Origin: Dehalococcoidia bacterium
GTDB taxonomy: Bacteria > Chloroflexota > Dehalococcoidia > DSTF01 > JACRBR01
Length of the DNA stretch: 64,000 nt
Direction: 5' to 3'
Assembly: GCA_015478665.1 (NCBI GenBank)
Contig: JADMII010000002.1
Coordinates: 1-64,000, forward strand
The translations under genes and the position numbers were made by a program. Under the pieces are notes generated by a model. That model saw nothing but the letters and a program-made list of their open reading frames with translations. It was not told the DNA's origin and did not search any database. Shown one piece after another: positions 25,152 through 33,988 of this stretch. Numbering within the stretch: position 1 is the stretch's first letter; the number at the start of each line of letters is the position of its first letter.

Positions 25152-26318
25152 ATGGAATTCACGCTGTCCGAAGAGCACCGCCTGATCCAGGAGACCGCGC
25201 GCCGCATCGCGAAGGAGAAGATCGCCCCGCGCGCCGCCGAGATCGACGAGACACAGGAGTACCCGCACGACATCTTCGCCGCCTTCAAGGAGACCGGCCT
25301 CACCGGGCTCACGATCCCCCAGCAGTACGGCGGTAGCGGCTCCGGCATGCTCTCGCTCGCGCTTGCCGTCGAGGAGGCGGCGAAGTACTGCTGCGCCTCC
25401 GGGCTGATGCTGCTGCTCTCCGCGCTGCCGACGCAGCCGGTGATGATCGGCGGCGACGAGCGCCAGAAGAAATGGATCGGCGAAGGCGTCGCCTCCGGCG
25501 CGATCAAGGGCGCCTTCTGCCTCACTGAACCGAACCACGGCTCCGACGCCGCCAACCTCGAGACGCGCGCCGTCCGCGACGGCGACGACTACGTGCTCAA
25601 CGGCGAGAAGATGTACATCTCTGGCGGCACCGTCGCCGACTACATCGTCGCCTTCGCCCGCACGAACGGCACGCCCGGGCCGAAGGGGATCTCCGCCTTC
25701 CTCGTCGACACGAAATCGCCCGGGTTCCGCGTCGCCGGCCAGGACCGCAAGATGGGCGTGCGCGGTGTGCCGACCGCCGACATCGTGCTCGAAGACTGCC
25801 GCGTGCCGCGCGAGAATCTCGTCGGCGGCGTCGAGGGCGCCGGCTTCAACCACGCGATGCTGACGCTGAACTCCTGCCGCCCCGTCGTCGGCTCCCGCGG
25901 CCTCGGCCTGGCGGAGGGCGCGATGACCTACGCGCTCGAGTTCGCCCGCAAGCGCGAGGCGTTCGGCCGGCCGATCGCGGATCTGCAGGCGATCCAGTTC
26001 ATGTTCGCCGACATGGCGATCCAGATCGAAGCAGCGCGGATGCTCGTGTACCAGGCGGCGTGGCGCGTCGACCAGGGGCTGTACACGCGCGAGCACGCGG
26101 CCTACCTCTCGATCGCCAAGGTGTACGCGACGGAGGTCGGCGTGAAGGTGTCGAGCGACGCGCTCCAGGTGCTGGGCGCGCAGGGCTACATGATGGACCA
26201 CCCGCTCGAGCGCCACTACCGCGACGCGCGCCAGCTGATGATCGTCGAGGGCACGAGCCAGGTGCAGCGCGTCGTCATCGCCCGCTCGCTGCTCGAGCGC
26301 GAGCTCGTGTATCCGTAG
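25152..26318 (+). CDS. acyl-CoA dehydrogenase
   Basis: 388 residues. FAD-dependent alpha,beta-dehydrogenation of an acyl-CoA. Family blocks are complete: EEHRLIQETARRIAKEKIAP, AFCLTEPNHGSDAA (FAD-binding signature 1), GEKMYISGG, KMGVRGVPTADIVLEDCRVP, AFGRPIADLQAIQFMFADMA and QVLGAQGYMMDHPLERHYRD, then RDARQLMIVEGTSQVQRVVI with the catalytic glutamate in IVEGTSQ. Chain-length or branched-chain preference cannot be read. The ATG at 25152 has GAGG 6 nt upstream; TACCCT (25108-25113) is the likely -10 box. Confidence 0.94.
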   Translation: MEFTLSEEHRLIQETARRIAKEKIAPRAAEIDETQEYPHDIFAAFKETGLTGLTIPQQYGGSGSGMLSLALAVEEAAKYCCASGLMLLLSALPTQPVMIGGDERQKKWIGEGVASGAIKGAFCLTEPNHGSDAANLETRAVRDGDDYVLNGEKMYISGGTVADYIVAFARTNGTPGPKGISAFLVDTKSPGFRVAGQDRKMGVRGVPTADIVLEDCRVPRENLVGGVEGAGFNHAMLTLNSCRPVVGSRGLGLAEGAMTYALEFARKREAFGRPIADLQAIQFMFADMAIQIEAARMLVYQAAWRVDQGLYTREHAAYLSIAKVYATEVGVKVSSDALQVLGAQGYMMDHPLERHYRDARQLMIVEGTSQVQRVVIARSLLERELVYP

Positions 26319-26673
26319 CGGCCCTGGCACCGCGCACCGGAACCGGGGGATCGTATCGGTGAGCGGGGACCGGTGAGCGGGACCGGGTGACTGTGGACCG
26401 GGGACTGAGCACCCGGGATCGGGATCGGATCGCCCGTCGACAGGCGCCGCGTTCCACAGCTCAGTCAGCGCGCCGCGTGAACCACGTCCGGCGGGACGCC
26501 AGCACATCCCGCTCTAAATAGCTGCGACGCACACTCCACCTCTTCAGCAGCGGCGAACACGGCGACGATTCTCGGCGCCAGCTGCGACCTGCGACCGCGG
26601 CCACCGTGCCCCGGCCGGTACCCTGTGACGAGACGGACGGCGTCGAGACCAGCAGCACGGCAGAAGGACGGCC
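26319..26673. other. 355-bp intergenic region with ACCGGG low-complexity array
   Basis: Positions ~26330-26440 are a degenerate run of CCGGGGACCGGTGAGCGGGA-like units. Further right are a GACCTGCGACCGCGG stretch and a likely -10 box TACCCT (26619-26624) for the downstream antiporter. Nothing convincing is coded. Confidence 0.55.
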
Positions 26674-27726
26674 ATGCGCTACATCTACGGCCTGCTCGCC
26701 CTGATCCCGGTCGCCATCGCGTTCGCGCTCCTCGGGTTCAGCTCGACCATCGTCTTCATCGCCGCGGCCGCGGCGCTCGTCCCGCTCTCCGCGCTCATCG
26801 GCAAGGGCACCGAAGACGTCGCCGCGCACGCCGGCCAGCGCATCGGCGGTCTCCTCAACGTGACGATGGGGAACGCCGCGGAGCTCATCATCACCATCGT
26901 CGCGCTCCGCCAGGGACTGACGGCGCTGGTCCGCGCCAGCATCGCCGGCTCGATCCTTGGCAACGTGCTGCTCGTCCTCGGCTCGAGCCTGCTCGTCGGC
27001 GGCCTGCGGCACGGCCGGCAGAAGTTCGACCCTCACATCGCCGGCGTCTCGGCGACGATGATGACCCTGGCCGTCATCGTCCTCAGTGCGCCGGCCTTCT
27101 TCACGACGGGCAGCCACGCCGCGACCGGCAACGCGAGGGAAGCGCTCAACATCGGCGTCGCCGTCGTCCTGCTCGCTGTCTACGTCCTCTACATCGTCTA
27201 CACGATCATCCTCCACCAGCCCGGCGGCGGCAGCCCGATGCAGGAGGCCGAACCGAAGGACGCCTGGAGCCTGAAGACGGCCGTCGCCGTGCTCGCCGCC
27301 GCCACGCTCGGCGCCGTGGTCATGAGCGAGCTGCTCGTCCGCGCCGTCGAGAGCGTCGTCGACCAGCTCGGCACGACGGAGCTCTTCCTCGGCGTCATGA
27401 TCGTGCCGCTTGTCGGCAACGCCGCCGAGCACTGGTCGGCGATCCTCGCGGCCGCGCACGACAAGATGGACCTCAGCGTCGGCATCTCCATCGGCTCGAG
27501 CCTGCAGATCGCGCTCTTCGTCGCGCCGCTGCTCGTGCTGCTCAGCCTCGTCCTCGGGCAACGGCTGCAGCTTGAGTTCAACCAGTACGAGCTGGCGTCG
27601 CTGATCGCCGCCGTCGCCATCGCCTCCTTCGTCTCCTTCGACGGCGAATCGAACTGGGTGGAGGGCGCCCAGCTCCTCGCCGTCTACGTCGTGCTCGGCC
27701 TGGGATTCGTCTTCCTCGCCGCCTGA
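26674..27726 (+). CDS. Ca2+/H+ (cation/proton) antiporter, CaCA superfamily
   Basis: 350 residues, about eleven transmembrane helices. Both alpha-repeat signatures are clear: GNAAELIITIVAL (residues ~68-80) in the first half and GNAAEHWSAILAA (~249-261) in the second, in inverted arrangement. These acidic motifs line the ion path in CAX-type exchangers. An acidic loop (EAEPKDAWS) joins the halves. It should export Ca2+ (or another divalent cation) in exchange for protons. AGAAGGA lies 5 nt upstream of the ATG; the leader is about 43 nt. Confidence 0.93.
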   Translation: MRYIYGLLALIPVAIAFALLGFSSTIVFIAAAAALVPLSALIGKGTEDVAAHAGQRIGGLLNVTMGNAAELIITIVALRQGLTALVRASIAGSILGNVLLVLGSSLLVGGLRHGRQKFDPHIAGVSATMMTLAVIVLSAPAFFTTGSHAATGNAREALNIGVAVVLLAVYVLYIVYTIILHQPGGGSPMQEAEPKDAWSLKTAVAVLAAATLGAVVMSELLVRAVESVVDQLGTTELFLGVMIVPLVGNAAEHWSAILAAAHDKMDLSVGISIGSSLQIALFVAPLLVLLSLVLGQRLQLEFNQYELASLIAAVAIASFVSFDGESNWVEGAQLLAVYVVLGLGFVFLAA

Positions 27727-27782
27727 AGCTCCGGTGCTGGAGGCCCGGACGGGGCAACGAAGCGGAGCGCGACGCTGTTCGC

Positions 27783-27788
27783 TACAGT
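27783..27788 (+). promoter_or_regulatory. -10 box, leaderless-type promoter of the DUF1801 gene
   Basis: TACAGT is followed by GAGCCG and the ATG at 27795. Confidence 0.5.
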
Positions 27789-27794
27789 GAGCCG

Positions 27795-28247
27795 ATGCAA
27801 CACGGAAGCGCCCCGCGCCGGAAGAAGCCGGCCGCGAAGACGGCGAGCGAGCGCGGCCGCGCGCCTGCCGGCGCAGCCTCCGCACCCGGCCTCATCACGG
27901 CGCGAATCGCCGAGCTCGGCGACTGGCGCGGCGACGTGCTGCGGCGCGTCCGGGCGCTGATCAAGCAGGCGGATCCCGGTATCAGCGAGGAGTGGAAGTG
28001 GCGGGGGACGCCGGTCTGGGCGCACGCCGGCGGCGTCTGCACCGGCGAGTCCTACAGGGAAGTCGTCAAGCTCACGTTCTTCAAGGGCGCGTCGCTTCCC
28101 GACCCGGCGGCGCTCTTCAACTCCAGCATCGAGGGCAACGTCCGCCGTGCCATCGACATCCGCCAGGGCGATGCGATCGATGAGCGCGCACTCAAGGATC
28201 TCATCCGCGCCGCGGTCGCGCTGAACGTGTCAGCGAAGAAGAAGTAG
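27795..28247 (+). CDS. DUF1801 domain protein
   Basis: 150 residues. After a basic N-terminal tail of about 30 residues the DUF1801 (YdhG-like) fold follows: RRVRALIKQADPGISEEWKW, TPVWAHAGGVCTGESYREVV, KLTFFKGASLPDPAALFNSS, and a terminal helix. Members are small cytosolic proteins of unknown biochemical role. Monocistronic and leaderless-type; convergent with cvpA, with a shared terminator hairpin between. Confidence 0.85.
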   Translation: MQHGSAPRRKKPAAKTASERGRAPAGAASAPGLITARIAELGDWRGDVLRRVRALIKQADPGISEEWKWRGTPVWAHAGGVCTGESYREVVKLTFFKGASLPDPAALFNSSIEGNVRRAIDIRQGDAIDERALKDLIRAAVALNVSAKKK

Positions 28248-28294
28248 CTGCCGAGCATTCAGGCTCCACTCCGCAGGTCGAAACGGGCCCGGGG

Positions 28295-28318
28295 TGAGGG
28301 CGCGGTCAGCCGCCCTCA
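28295..28318. terminator. hairpin between convergent DUF1801 gene and cvpA
   Basis: TGAGGGCG, 8-nt loop, CGCCCTCA: perfect 8-bp arms that include the cvpA stop codon. No T-run follows on either strand, as is common in GC-rich genomes. Confidence 0.5.
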
Positions 28319-28846
28319 TCGGCGCGATGTCGTCGAGAACGTGTCGGTTCCGTTGAACTGCGTCACCTTCGAGTGGAAGACGTCCGGCAGCACCTTCAGC
28401 AGCGGCGGCGCCGCATCGAGCATGCGCGTCGCGAACGAGGAGTCCTTAATCCGTTCGTTCAGATGGTAGCGCGGATACGTCACGAAGAGGATCAACACGA
28501 CCTCGATCAGCACGAACGCCTTGATGCCGCCGAGCACCGCTCCGCCGAGCTGGTCGAAGATCCCCAGCTGCATCACCGTGATCGCCGGCTTCGTCAGCAT
28601 CGCCACCAGCTGCCCGGCGATCGCCACGCCCACGAGGATCACCAGGAAGCCGACGACGTTCTGCGTCGTCGTGCTGTCGATGCTGCCGAAGACCTTCGCG
28701 CCCACGTCGTCGTAGAACAAGCCCGCCAGCACGACGCCGCCGATCGCCGAGGCGATACCGATGGTCTCGCGGATCAGGCCCGCCGAAAACGCCGTCACGA
28801 TGAAGTAGAGGAAGACGATGACGATCGCCGCATCGATCCAGTTCAC
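28316..28846 (-). CDS. cvpA: CvpA family membrane protein
   Basis: 176 residues with four hydrophobic helices ([76 protein letters not shown]). The G-G-x-x-G-x-x-K-A-F/L motif of CvpA lies in the fourth. Family members are linked to colicin V production and envelope stress; the molecular role is not settled. Its start overlaps the lon stop by 4 nt, so it is translated after lon from one message. Confidence 0.87.
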   Translation of the reverse strand: MNWIDAAIVIVFLYFIVTAFSAGLIRETIGIASAIGGVVLAGLFYDDVGAKVFGSIDSTTTQNVVGFLVILVGVAIAGQLVAMLTKPAITVMQLGIFDQLGGAVLGGIKAFVLIEVVLILFVTYPRYHLNERIKDSSFATRMLDAAPPLLKVLPDVFHSKVTQFNGTDTFSTTSRR

Positions 28847-31203
28847 GGCTCACCCCTCCCGCCGGGCGCCCGGTCGTCGAGCGCGACGCGCAGCACTTCG
28901 GCCATGTCGCCGGCGAAGACGAAGCGCAGCTCCCGCAGGACGGCCGCCGGTACGTCGGCCAGATCCTTCTCGTTGCGCTTCGGCAGCACGAAGGTCTTGA
29001 TCCCCGCCCGGTGCGCGGCGAGGATCTTCTCCTTCAGCCCGCCGACCGGCAGCACGCGGCCGCGCAGCGTGATCTCACCCGTCATCGCCACCTGCCGGCT
29101 GATCGGCCGGCGCGTCAGCGCCGAGATCATCGCCGTCGCGATCGTGATCCCCGCCGAGGGCCCCTCCTTCGGCACGGCGCCGGCCGGCACGTGCACGTGG
29201 ATGTCGTTCTTTTCGAAGACCTCCGCCGAAATGTCGAGCTCCGCCGCCCGCGAGCGGGCGTACGAGAGCGCCGCCTGCGCCGACTCACGCATCACCTCGC
29301 CGAGCTGCCCGGTGAGCATCAGCCCTCCCTTGCCCGGCATCAGCGTCACCTCGACGCCCAGCACGTCGCCGCCCAGCTCGGTCCGCGCCACGCCCGTCGC
29401 CACGCCGACCTGGTCCGACTCCTCGGCCGCGCCCCAGTAGAATTTCTGCGCGCCAAGGTACGACTCCAGGCTCTGCACGTCGACCCGTGCCGACGTCAGC
29501 TGGTCCTCCGCGAAGCGCCGCGCCACCTTCCGGCAGATGCCGCCGATCTCCCGCTCGAGCGCCCGCACGCCCGCCTCGCGCGTGTACTCGCGCACCATCT
29601 TGCGCAGCGCGCCCGGCGTGAAGCTCAGCTGCAGCCGCGAGAGGCCGTGCTCCTCGAGCTGCTTCGGCACGAGGAACTGCTGCGCGATGTGGAGCTTCTC
29701 GTCCTCGATGTACCCCGGCAGCTCGATCAACTCCATCCGGTCCCGCAGCGCCGGGATGATTCGGTCGAGGATGTTCGCCGTCGCGATGAACAGCACCTTC
29801 GACAGGTCGTAGTCGACATCGAGATAGTGGTCGGAGAAGCTGTGGTTCTGCTCCGGGTCCAGCACCTCCAGCAGCGCCGACGACGGGTCGCCGCGAAAGT
29901 CCGCGCCCACCTTGTCGACCTCGTCGAGCATGAACACCGGATTCACCGTGCCCGCCTGCCGCATCGCGTGGATGATCCGCCCCGGCAGCGCGCCGACGTA
30001 CGTCCGCCGGTGCCCACGCACCTCCGCCTCGTCGCGAATGCCGCCCAGGCTCACCCGGACGAACCGCCGCCCCAGCGCCTCCGCGATCGACCGTCCGAGG
30101 CTGGTCTTGCCGACGCCTGGCGGCCCGACGAAGCAGAGGATCGGGCTGCGCAGCTTGTCTTTCGCCAGCTGTCGCACGGCCATGTACTCGAGGATACGCT
30201 CCTTCACCTTCGGCAGACCGAAGTGATGGCGGTCGAGCGTGCGCGCCGCGTCCTTCAGCTCCAGCTGGTCGGTGGTCGCCTTCTGCCACGGCACCGTCAC
30301 CAGCCACTCCAGGTAGCTGCGGATGATCCCGACCTCCGGCGAGGCCGACGGCAGCTGCTCGAGCCGCCGCAACTCATCCTCCGCCTTCGCCGCCGCCTCG
30401 GCCGGCATCCCCGCCTGCTCGATCCGCGTCCGCATGTCCATCGCGTCACGGGCCTGCGGGTCGTGCTCGCCCAGCTCCCGCTGAATCGCCTTCATCTGCT
30501 CGCGCAGGAAGTACTCTCGCTGCGTCTTGTCCAGCTCCTCCTGCACGCGCACGTGGATCTTCGACTGCAGCTCCAGCACGTCGAGTTCTTTCGCCAGATG
30601 GATGCTCAGCTTCTCCAGCCGCTCCCGTGGCCTGATCGTGCTCAGCAGATCCTCCGCCGCGTCGTCGTCCAGCTCCAGCGACGACGCGACGTAGTCCGCC
30701 AGCCAGCCGGCGTGCTCGATGTTCATCGCCATCACGTAGGCGTCGTCCGGGATGCTCGGCGCCAGCTGTGTGATCTTCTCGAACAGCGCCAGCACCGCCC
30801 GCCGCATCGCCTCCGTCGGCACGCCGTGGTCGTCCGGCTCCTCGATCGGCTCGACGAGCACGCGATAGTAGGGGTCCGTCAGCGTGAACCGGAGCACGCG
30901 CAGGCGCCGCTGCCCCTGCACCCACACCTGCGTCGTGCCGTCGGGCAGGCGCAGGGCGCGATTGACTGTGCCCTCCGTGGCGATCGGGTAGATATCGGCT
31001 TCGGTGATATCGGTGAGCGACGGCTCCCGTTGCGTGACGACGGCGATCATGCTGTCGTGCTCGGTCGCCTCTTCGATGGCGCGCAGCGTCGTCCGCCGGC
31101 CGACGAGGACCGGGCCGGCCGTGCTCGGGAACAGGATGCCGCGGCGACGGGGCAACAGCGGCAGCTCGAACGATGCTGTCCTGCGTTGTGCGCGACGGGG
31201 CAC
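28843..31203 (-). CDS. lon: ATP-dependent protease Lon
   Basis: 786 residues (E. coli Lon: 784). N-terminal LON substrate-binding domain (residues ~8-200), a helical arm, AAA+ module with Walker [10 protein letters not shown] (K366) and Walker [13 protein letters not shown], and the C-terminal protease with catalytic Ser683 (in KEGPSAGIT) and Lys724 (in GGLKEKI). The start is GTG at 31203, with CGGAGG 7 nt upstream on the minus strand. It degrades damaged and regulatory proteins in the cytoplasm. First gene of the lon-cvpA operon. Confidence 0.97.
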   Translation of the reverse strand: MPRRAQRRTASFELPLLPRRRGILFPSTAGPVLVGRRTTLRAIEEATEHDSMIAVVTQREPSLTDITEADIYPIATEGTVNRALRLPDGTTQVWVQGQRRLRVLRFTLTDPYYRVLVEPIEEPDDHGVPTEAMRRAVLALFEKITQLAPSIPDDAYVMAMNIEHAGWLADYVASSLELDDDAAEDLLSTIRPRERLEKLSIHLAKELDVLELQSKIHVRVQEELDKTQREYFLREQMKAIQRELGEHDPQARDAMDMRTRIEQAGMPAEAAAKAEDELRRLEQLPSASPEVGIIRSYLEWLVTVPWQKATTDQLELKDAARTLDRHHFGLPKVKERILEYMAVRQLAKDKLRSPILCFVGPPGVGKTSLGRSIAEALGRRFVRVSLGGIRDEAEVRGHRRTYVGALPGRIIHAMRQAGTVNPVFMLDEVDKVGADFRGDPSSALLEVLDPEQNHSFSDHYLDVDYDLSKVLFIATANILDRIIPALRDRMELIELPGYIEDEKLHIAQQFLVPKQLEEHGLSRLQLSFTPGALRKMVREYTREAGVRALEREIGGICRKVARRFAEDQLTSARVDVQSLESYLGAQKFYWGAAEESDQVGVATGVARTELGGDVLGVEVTLMPGKGGLMLTGQLGEVMRESAQAALSYARSRAAELDISAEVFEKNDIHVHVPAGAVPKEGPSAGITIATAMISALTRRPISRQVAMTGEITLRGRVLPVGGLKEKILAAHRAGIKTFVLPKRNEKDLADVPAAVLRELRFVFAGDMAEVLRVALDDRAPGGRGEP

Positions 31204-31319
31204 CGTTGTACCTCCGAACCGGCGGCGCGCCGCCGTCCACCCCTGATCGACCCCCACCACCTCAGTATCGGCACGGCCAGTGTATCACCGAAACCGCGCG
31301 CCTCGCGCTCAGTTATGGA

Positions 31320-31640
31320 AGTGCCCACCGGCCACTGCCGTCGGTAGAGCGCACAACACGCGGGCACGTTTCGCCTCACCAGTGGGGAGCGGCCGGCGGC
31401 GGGGTAGCGCGGAGTCTGTTGCGCTTGGGCCGGCGCCAGCAGGCCATCCTCGAGCACGAGCCGCAGCGCCGATGTCGTCGAAGAGGACGACGAGCGCGGG
31501 ATCCTCGTAGCGCTGCACGGTGCGGGCGCGCCACGGGCGGTGCGCCGCGCGCGCGTCTCACGACGCAGCACGCGCACGCCCGGCGTCCGGTGGTTCAGCC
31601 GGGGGCGCAAGCGGGTGGTGCGATGGCGGGATGTGGACGT
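31320..31640 (-). pseudogene. possible frameshifted gene remnant
   Basis: Read on the minus strand, codon usage with GC-rich third positions passes from one frame to another twice. VRVLRRETRARRTARGAP is followed by RTVQRYEDPALVVLFDDIG in a second frame, and then by LRLVLEDGLLAPAQAQQ in a third. Joined, this reads like one soluble protein. A copy of the palindromic repeat (31373-31408) lies in its 3' part. I do not recognise a family. It could also be chance; confidence is low. Confidence 0.25.
31373..31408. repeat. dispersed palindromic repeat, degenerate copy
   Basis: GCCTCACCAGTGGGGAGCGG followed by CCGGCGGCGGGGTAGC. The GGGGAGCGGCCGG core is identical to that inside the alaS insertion. 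Confidence 0.5.
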
Positions 31641-31641
31641 G

Positions 31642-31794
31642 TTAGCCGTCGGTGCCGCCGGCGCGGCGCGGCAGGCGCACGAACGTCGAGCGCACCTGGA
31701 TGGGGTAGCGGCGCTCCTTCCGCTCGAGTGACAGCCGGTCGGCGATGCGCGTTCCGTAGCGGATGTTCCGTTGGTCGAGCGCTCGTCGCTCCAT
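31642..31794 (-). CDS. small basic protein of unknown function (50 aa)
   Basis: 50 residues opening MERRALDQRNIRYGTRIADR and continuing with LSLERKERRYPIQVRSTFVR, strongly basic and without hydrophobic segment. AGAAGGAG lies 9 nt upstream of the ATG, which supports translation. No family is recognised. It lies between lon (same strand, downstream) and a divergent receiver-domain gene. Start and reality rest on the Shine-Dalgarno site and an unbroken frame only. Confidence 0.45.
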   Translation of the reverse strand: MERRALDQRNIRYGTRIADRLSLERKERRYPIQVRSTFVRLPRRAGGTDG

Positions 31795-32040
31795 GCGGGG
31801 TTGCTCCTTCTGGGCATGATCTCGATGGTCGGCCGAAGCAGCGGTGTGGTTCATGCATTATCCCGATCCGCGATTGCGGCCGCGTCGATCGCGTGTCCTG
31901 CGTGCGTTGCAAGTGCATATCCAGCGGAGGCTCCCGTACCCTCTGCGTCGTCATCAAGCCGGCCCGCTGCCCGGGCTCGATTGCATCCGTTTGTAATGTT
32001 CGCTTCCGGACGTTCCCCCGCTCGTGTGACACGCGTCTCA

Positions 32041-32046
32041 TATGAT
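32041..32046 (+). promoter_or_regulatory. probable -10 box for the receiver-domain gene
   Basis: TATGAT, 39 nt upstream of the ATG at 32086. No good -35 box is visible at 17 bp. Confidence 0.4.
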
Positions 32047-32085
32047 CCATGTTGGAACACCGAAAGAAGCCAAAAGGTCTATGTG

Positions 32086-32472
32086 ATGTCTCTCATCGAA
32101 ACGCAGCCACACGAAGAATCGGGACAGGGTCACGCTGTCCTCGTCGTCGACGATGACCCGGCAGTGGTGCGCCTGCTGAAGATGACGCTGCGTCAGTCGG
32201 GGTTCGACGTCGCGACCGCCTATAACGGCGCCGAGGCGCTCGACTCGGTCATGCGCCATGAGCCGGAAGCGATCGTGCTGGACATCGAGATGCCGGTGAT
32301 GGATGGGCGCACGTTCTTCCACGAGTTGCGCGGCCGGCACTACGACGTGCCCGTGCTCATCCTCTCCGCGGACAACGCCCGCGGCGTGCAGCGCGAGCTC
32401 GGCGCGCAGGCGTCGGTGGGGAAACCGTTCTTCGCGGACGACCTGATCGACGCGGTCATCAGCATCATCTGA
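32086..32472 (+). CDS. single-domain response regulator (CheY-like)
   Basis: 128 residues, a lone receiver domain. The acidic pocket VVDDDP, phospho-acceptor in IVLDIEMPVMDG, the Ser/Thr switch in LILSADN and the Lys in SVGKPFF are all present. There is no output domain, so it must act through protein contact or as a phosphorelay intermediate. AAAAGG lies 8 nt upstream of the ATG; an in-frame GTG directly before is an alternative. No kinase is adjacent; the nearest is at 39264. Confidence 0.92.
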   Translation: MSLIETQPHEESGQGHAVLVVDDDPAVVRLLKMTLRQSGFDVATAYNGAEALDSVMRHEPEAIVLDIEMPVMDGRTFFHELRGRHYDVPVLILSADNARGVQRELGAQASVGKPFFADDLIDAVISII

Positions 32473-32634
32473 TCACGCATGCCGCGGCCGCCGCGGGGTG
32501 ATCGGCGAGCGATCCACGCTGCATCCTTCATGCTCCATCGATGCGGATTTACGTGACTGCAACGCACGCTCATCGATACTGTGCTCTTGAACGCAAGAGG
32601 CCGATCTTCCGTCACACGACAAGGAGGTGCCCCG

Positions 32635-33615
32635 GTGCCAGACGCCCTGCAGCTGCTGCGGCAGCAGCACGATGAGGTGAAGGAGATCTTCAAGAAGTTC
32701 TCCGGAAGCGACGACACCAACACGCGCAAGGAGTTCGCGCAGAAGGCGATGCTTCAACTCGTCGTGCACACGAAGCTCGAAGAGGAGATCTTCTATCCGG
32801 CCGTGCGCGCCGAGGGCGACACCGACTCGATGATGAACGAGGCGCTCGAAGAGCACCATGTCGCCGACCTGCTGATCGAAGAGCTCCACCAGGTGCCGCC
32901 GAGCAACCCGCAATACGAGGCGAAGTTCGAGGTGCTCGCCGAGGCCGTGCGCCACCACATCGAAGAAGAGGAGTCGGAGATGTTTCCGAAGGCGTCGGAG
33001 CTCGGCCGCGCCCGGCTCGACGCGCTCGGCGAGGAGATGGAGCAGCGCAAGCCCGCGCTGATGCGGCAGGCGCAGAAGCAGCAGATGACGGCGGGCAAGG
33101 GCCGCGCGTCGAGGGCCGGCGGCGCCGGCTCGTCGCGCGGCCGGGCGACCGCCGCCCGCGGCACGAGCCGCAGCCGTCCGTCCGGCACCGCAGGCTCTCG
33201 CGGTCGAACAATGAGCGGCGGCCGCGCGAGTGGCACGCGCACGACGGGCGGTGCCCGCAGCGGCGGCCGCGCGAGTGCCACGCGCACGACGGACGGCATG
33301 CGCAGCGGCGGCACGCGCACGACGGGCGGCACGCGCACCGGCGGCGCGCGGATGAGCGGTACCGGCGGCGGGCGCAGCACGACGAGCCGGGCCAGTGGCT
33401 CCCGCAGTGCCGGCGGCGCCCCCTCGACGGGCTCGCGCTCCTCCTCGACTCCGAGCCGCGCCACGTCGACTGGCTCGCGGGGGGCGAGCGCGCGGAGCAG
33501 CAGCGGTCGCGGGAGCGGCGGCGGGACCGCCACCTCGCGCCCACGGAGCGCGGGCGCGACGCGCCGGCGCACGACGACGGCTGGCAGCCGCAGCCGGAGC
33601 AGCAGCAGGCGCTGA
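32635..33615 (+). CDS. hemerythrin HHE-domain protein with long basic Arg/Gly/Ser/Thr repeat tail
   Basis: 326 residues. Residues 1-145 form a four-helix hemerythrin-like domain with the expected iron ligands: QQHDEVKEIF, VVHTKLEEEIFYP, EEHHVADLLIEEL, RHHIEEEESEMFP. From ~155 to the end the protein is low-complexity, rich in Arg, Gly, Ser and Thr, with GTRTTGG/SGGRAS-like repeats and almost no acidic residue. The domain should hold a di-iron site that binds O2, NO or senses redox state. The tail suggests binding to nucleic acid or another polyanion (inference). The GTG at 32635 is set by AAGGAGG 7 nt upstream. A strong terminator follows. Confidence 0.88.
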   Translation: MPDALQLLRQQHDEVKEIFKKFSGSDDTNTRKEFAQKAMLQLVVHTKLEEEIFYPAVRAEGDTDSMMNEALEEHHVADLLIEELHQVPPSNPQYEAKFEVLAEAVRHHIEEEESEMFPKASELGRARLDALGEEMEQRKPALMRQAQKQQMTAGKGRASRAGGAGSSRGRATAARGTSRSRPSGTAGSRGRTMSGGRASGTRTTGGARSGGRASATRTTDGMRSGGTRTTGGTRTGGARMSGTGGGRSTTSRASGSRSAGGAPSTGSRSSSTPSRATSTGSRGASARSSSGRGSGGGTATSRPRSAGATRRRTTTAGSRSRSSSRR

Positions 33616-33639
33616 CGGACGGCGCCGACGACCCGAACC

Positions 33640-33672
33640 CGTACGAGGCGGCCGCTCGGGCCGCCTCGTACG
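33640..33672 (+). terminator. strong hairpin after the hemerythrin-domain gene
   Basis: Perfect 14-bp arms (CGTACGAGGCGGCC and GGCCGCCTCGTACG) with a 5-nt loop, 24 bp after the stop. TCCCTCTC follows rather than a pure T-run. Confidence 0.7.
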
Positions 33673-33988
33673 TCCCTCTCGGCGGGCGCGCTCGTCGGGC
33701 ACCGGGCGGACGGGCGGGATCGCCCACGTGTCGTCCGGATCGCCTGTGGTACGTTCGCTGCGGCGTGCTCCGGCTCGCCGCTGTCGTCCATCGGGGGTCG
33801 GGACGCGATTATCGCCCGGTCGCCCTGAACCGGAGGACTGGCGGAGCCAGCCCCGGACCAGCAGGCATGACCCCGGCTTCTCGTGGACTTTGATCCGCCG
33901 CCGCGGCCGCACTTCGGCGCGCCGACGGCGGGACGAGCGACCGGCCGGAGCCCGTGACTACCGTCGCATCCGCTACGGACGCTGCGGC
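33673..33988. other. 316-bp intergenic stretch
   Basis: Between the terminator and a convergent gene. I see no coding sequence with credible codon use, no tRNA and no clear repeat. Confidence 0.5.

Noticed and set aside
26461-26540. C-terminus-like peptide on the minus strand (RSYLERDVLASRRTWFTRRA)
   Set aside because: Too short, no homologue recognised, and the frame upstream is the antisense of the antiporter gene.
29011-31347. Plus-strand open frame of about 780 codons opposite lon
   Set aside because: Antisense shadow of lon; no recognisable domain and no promoter or ribosome binding site.
33181-33480. Repeats inside the hemerythrin gene as a CRISPR or minisatellite array
   Set aside because: Repeats are irregular, in frame, and encode a low-complexity protein tail; no constant repeat with unique spacers.
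33800-33900. Possible tRNA or structured RNA in the intergenic stretch
   Set aside because: No TTCRANYC T-loop or anticodon stem can be drawn; GC-rich partial hairpins only.
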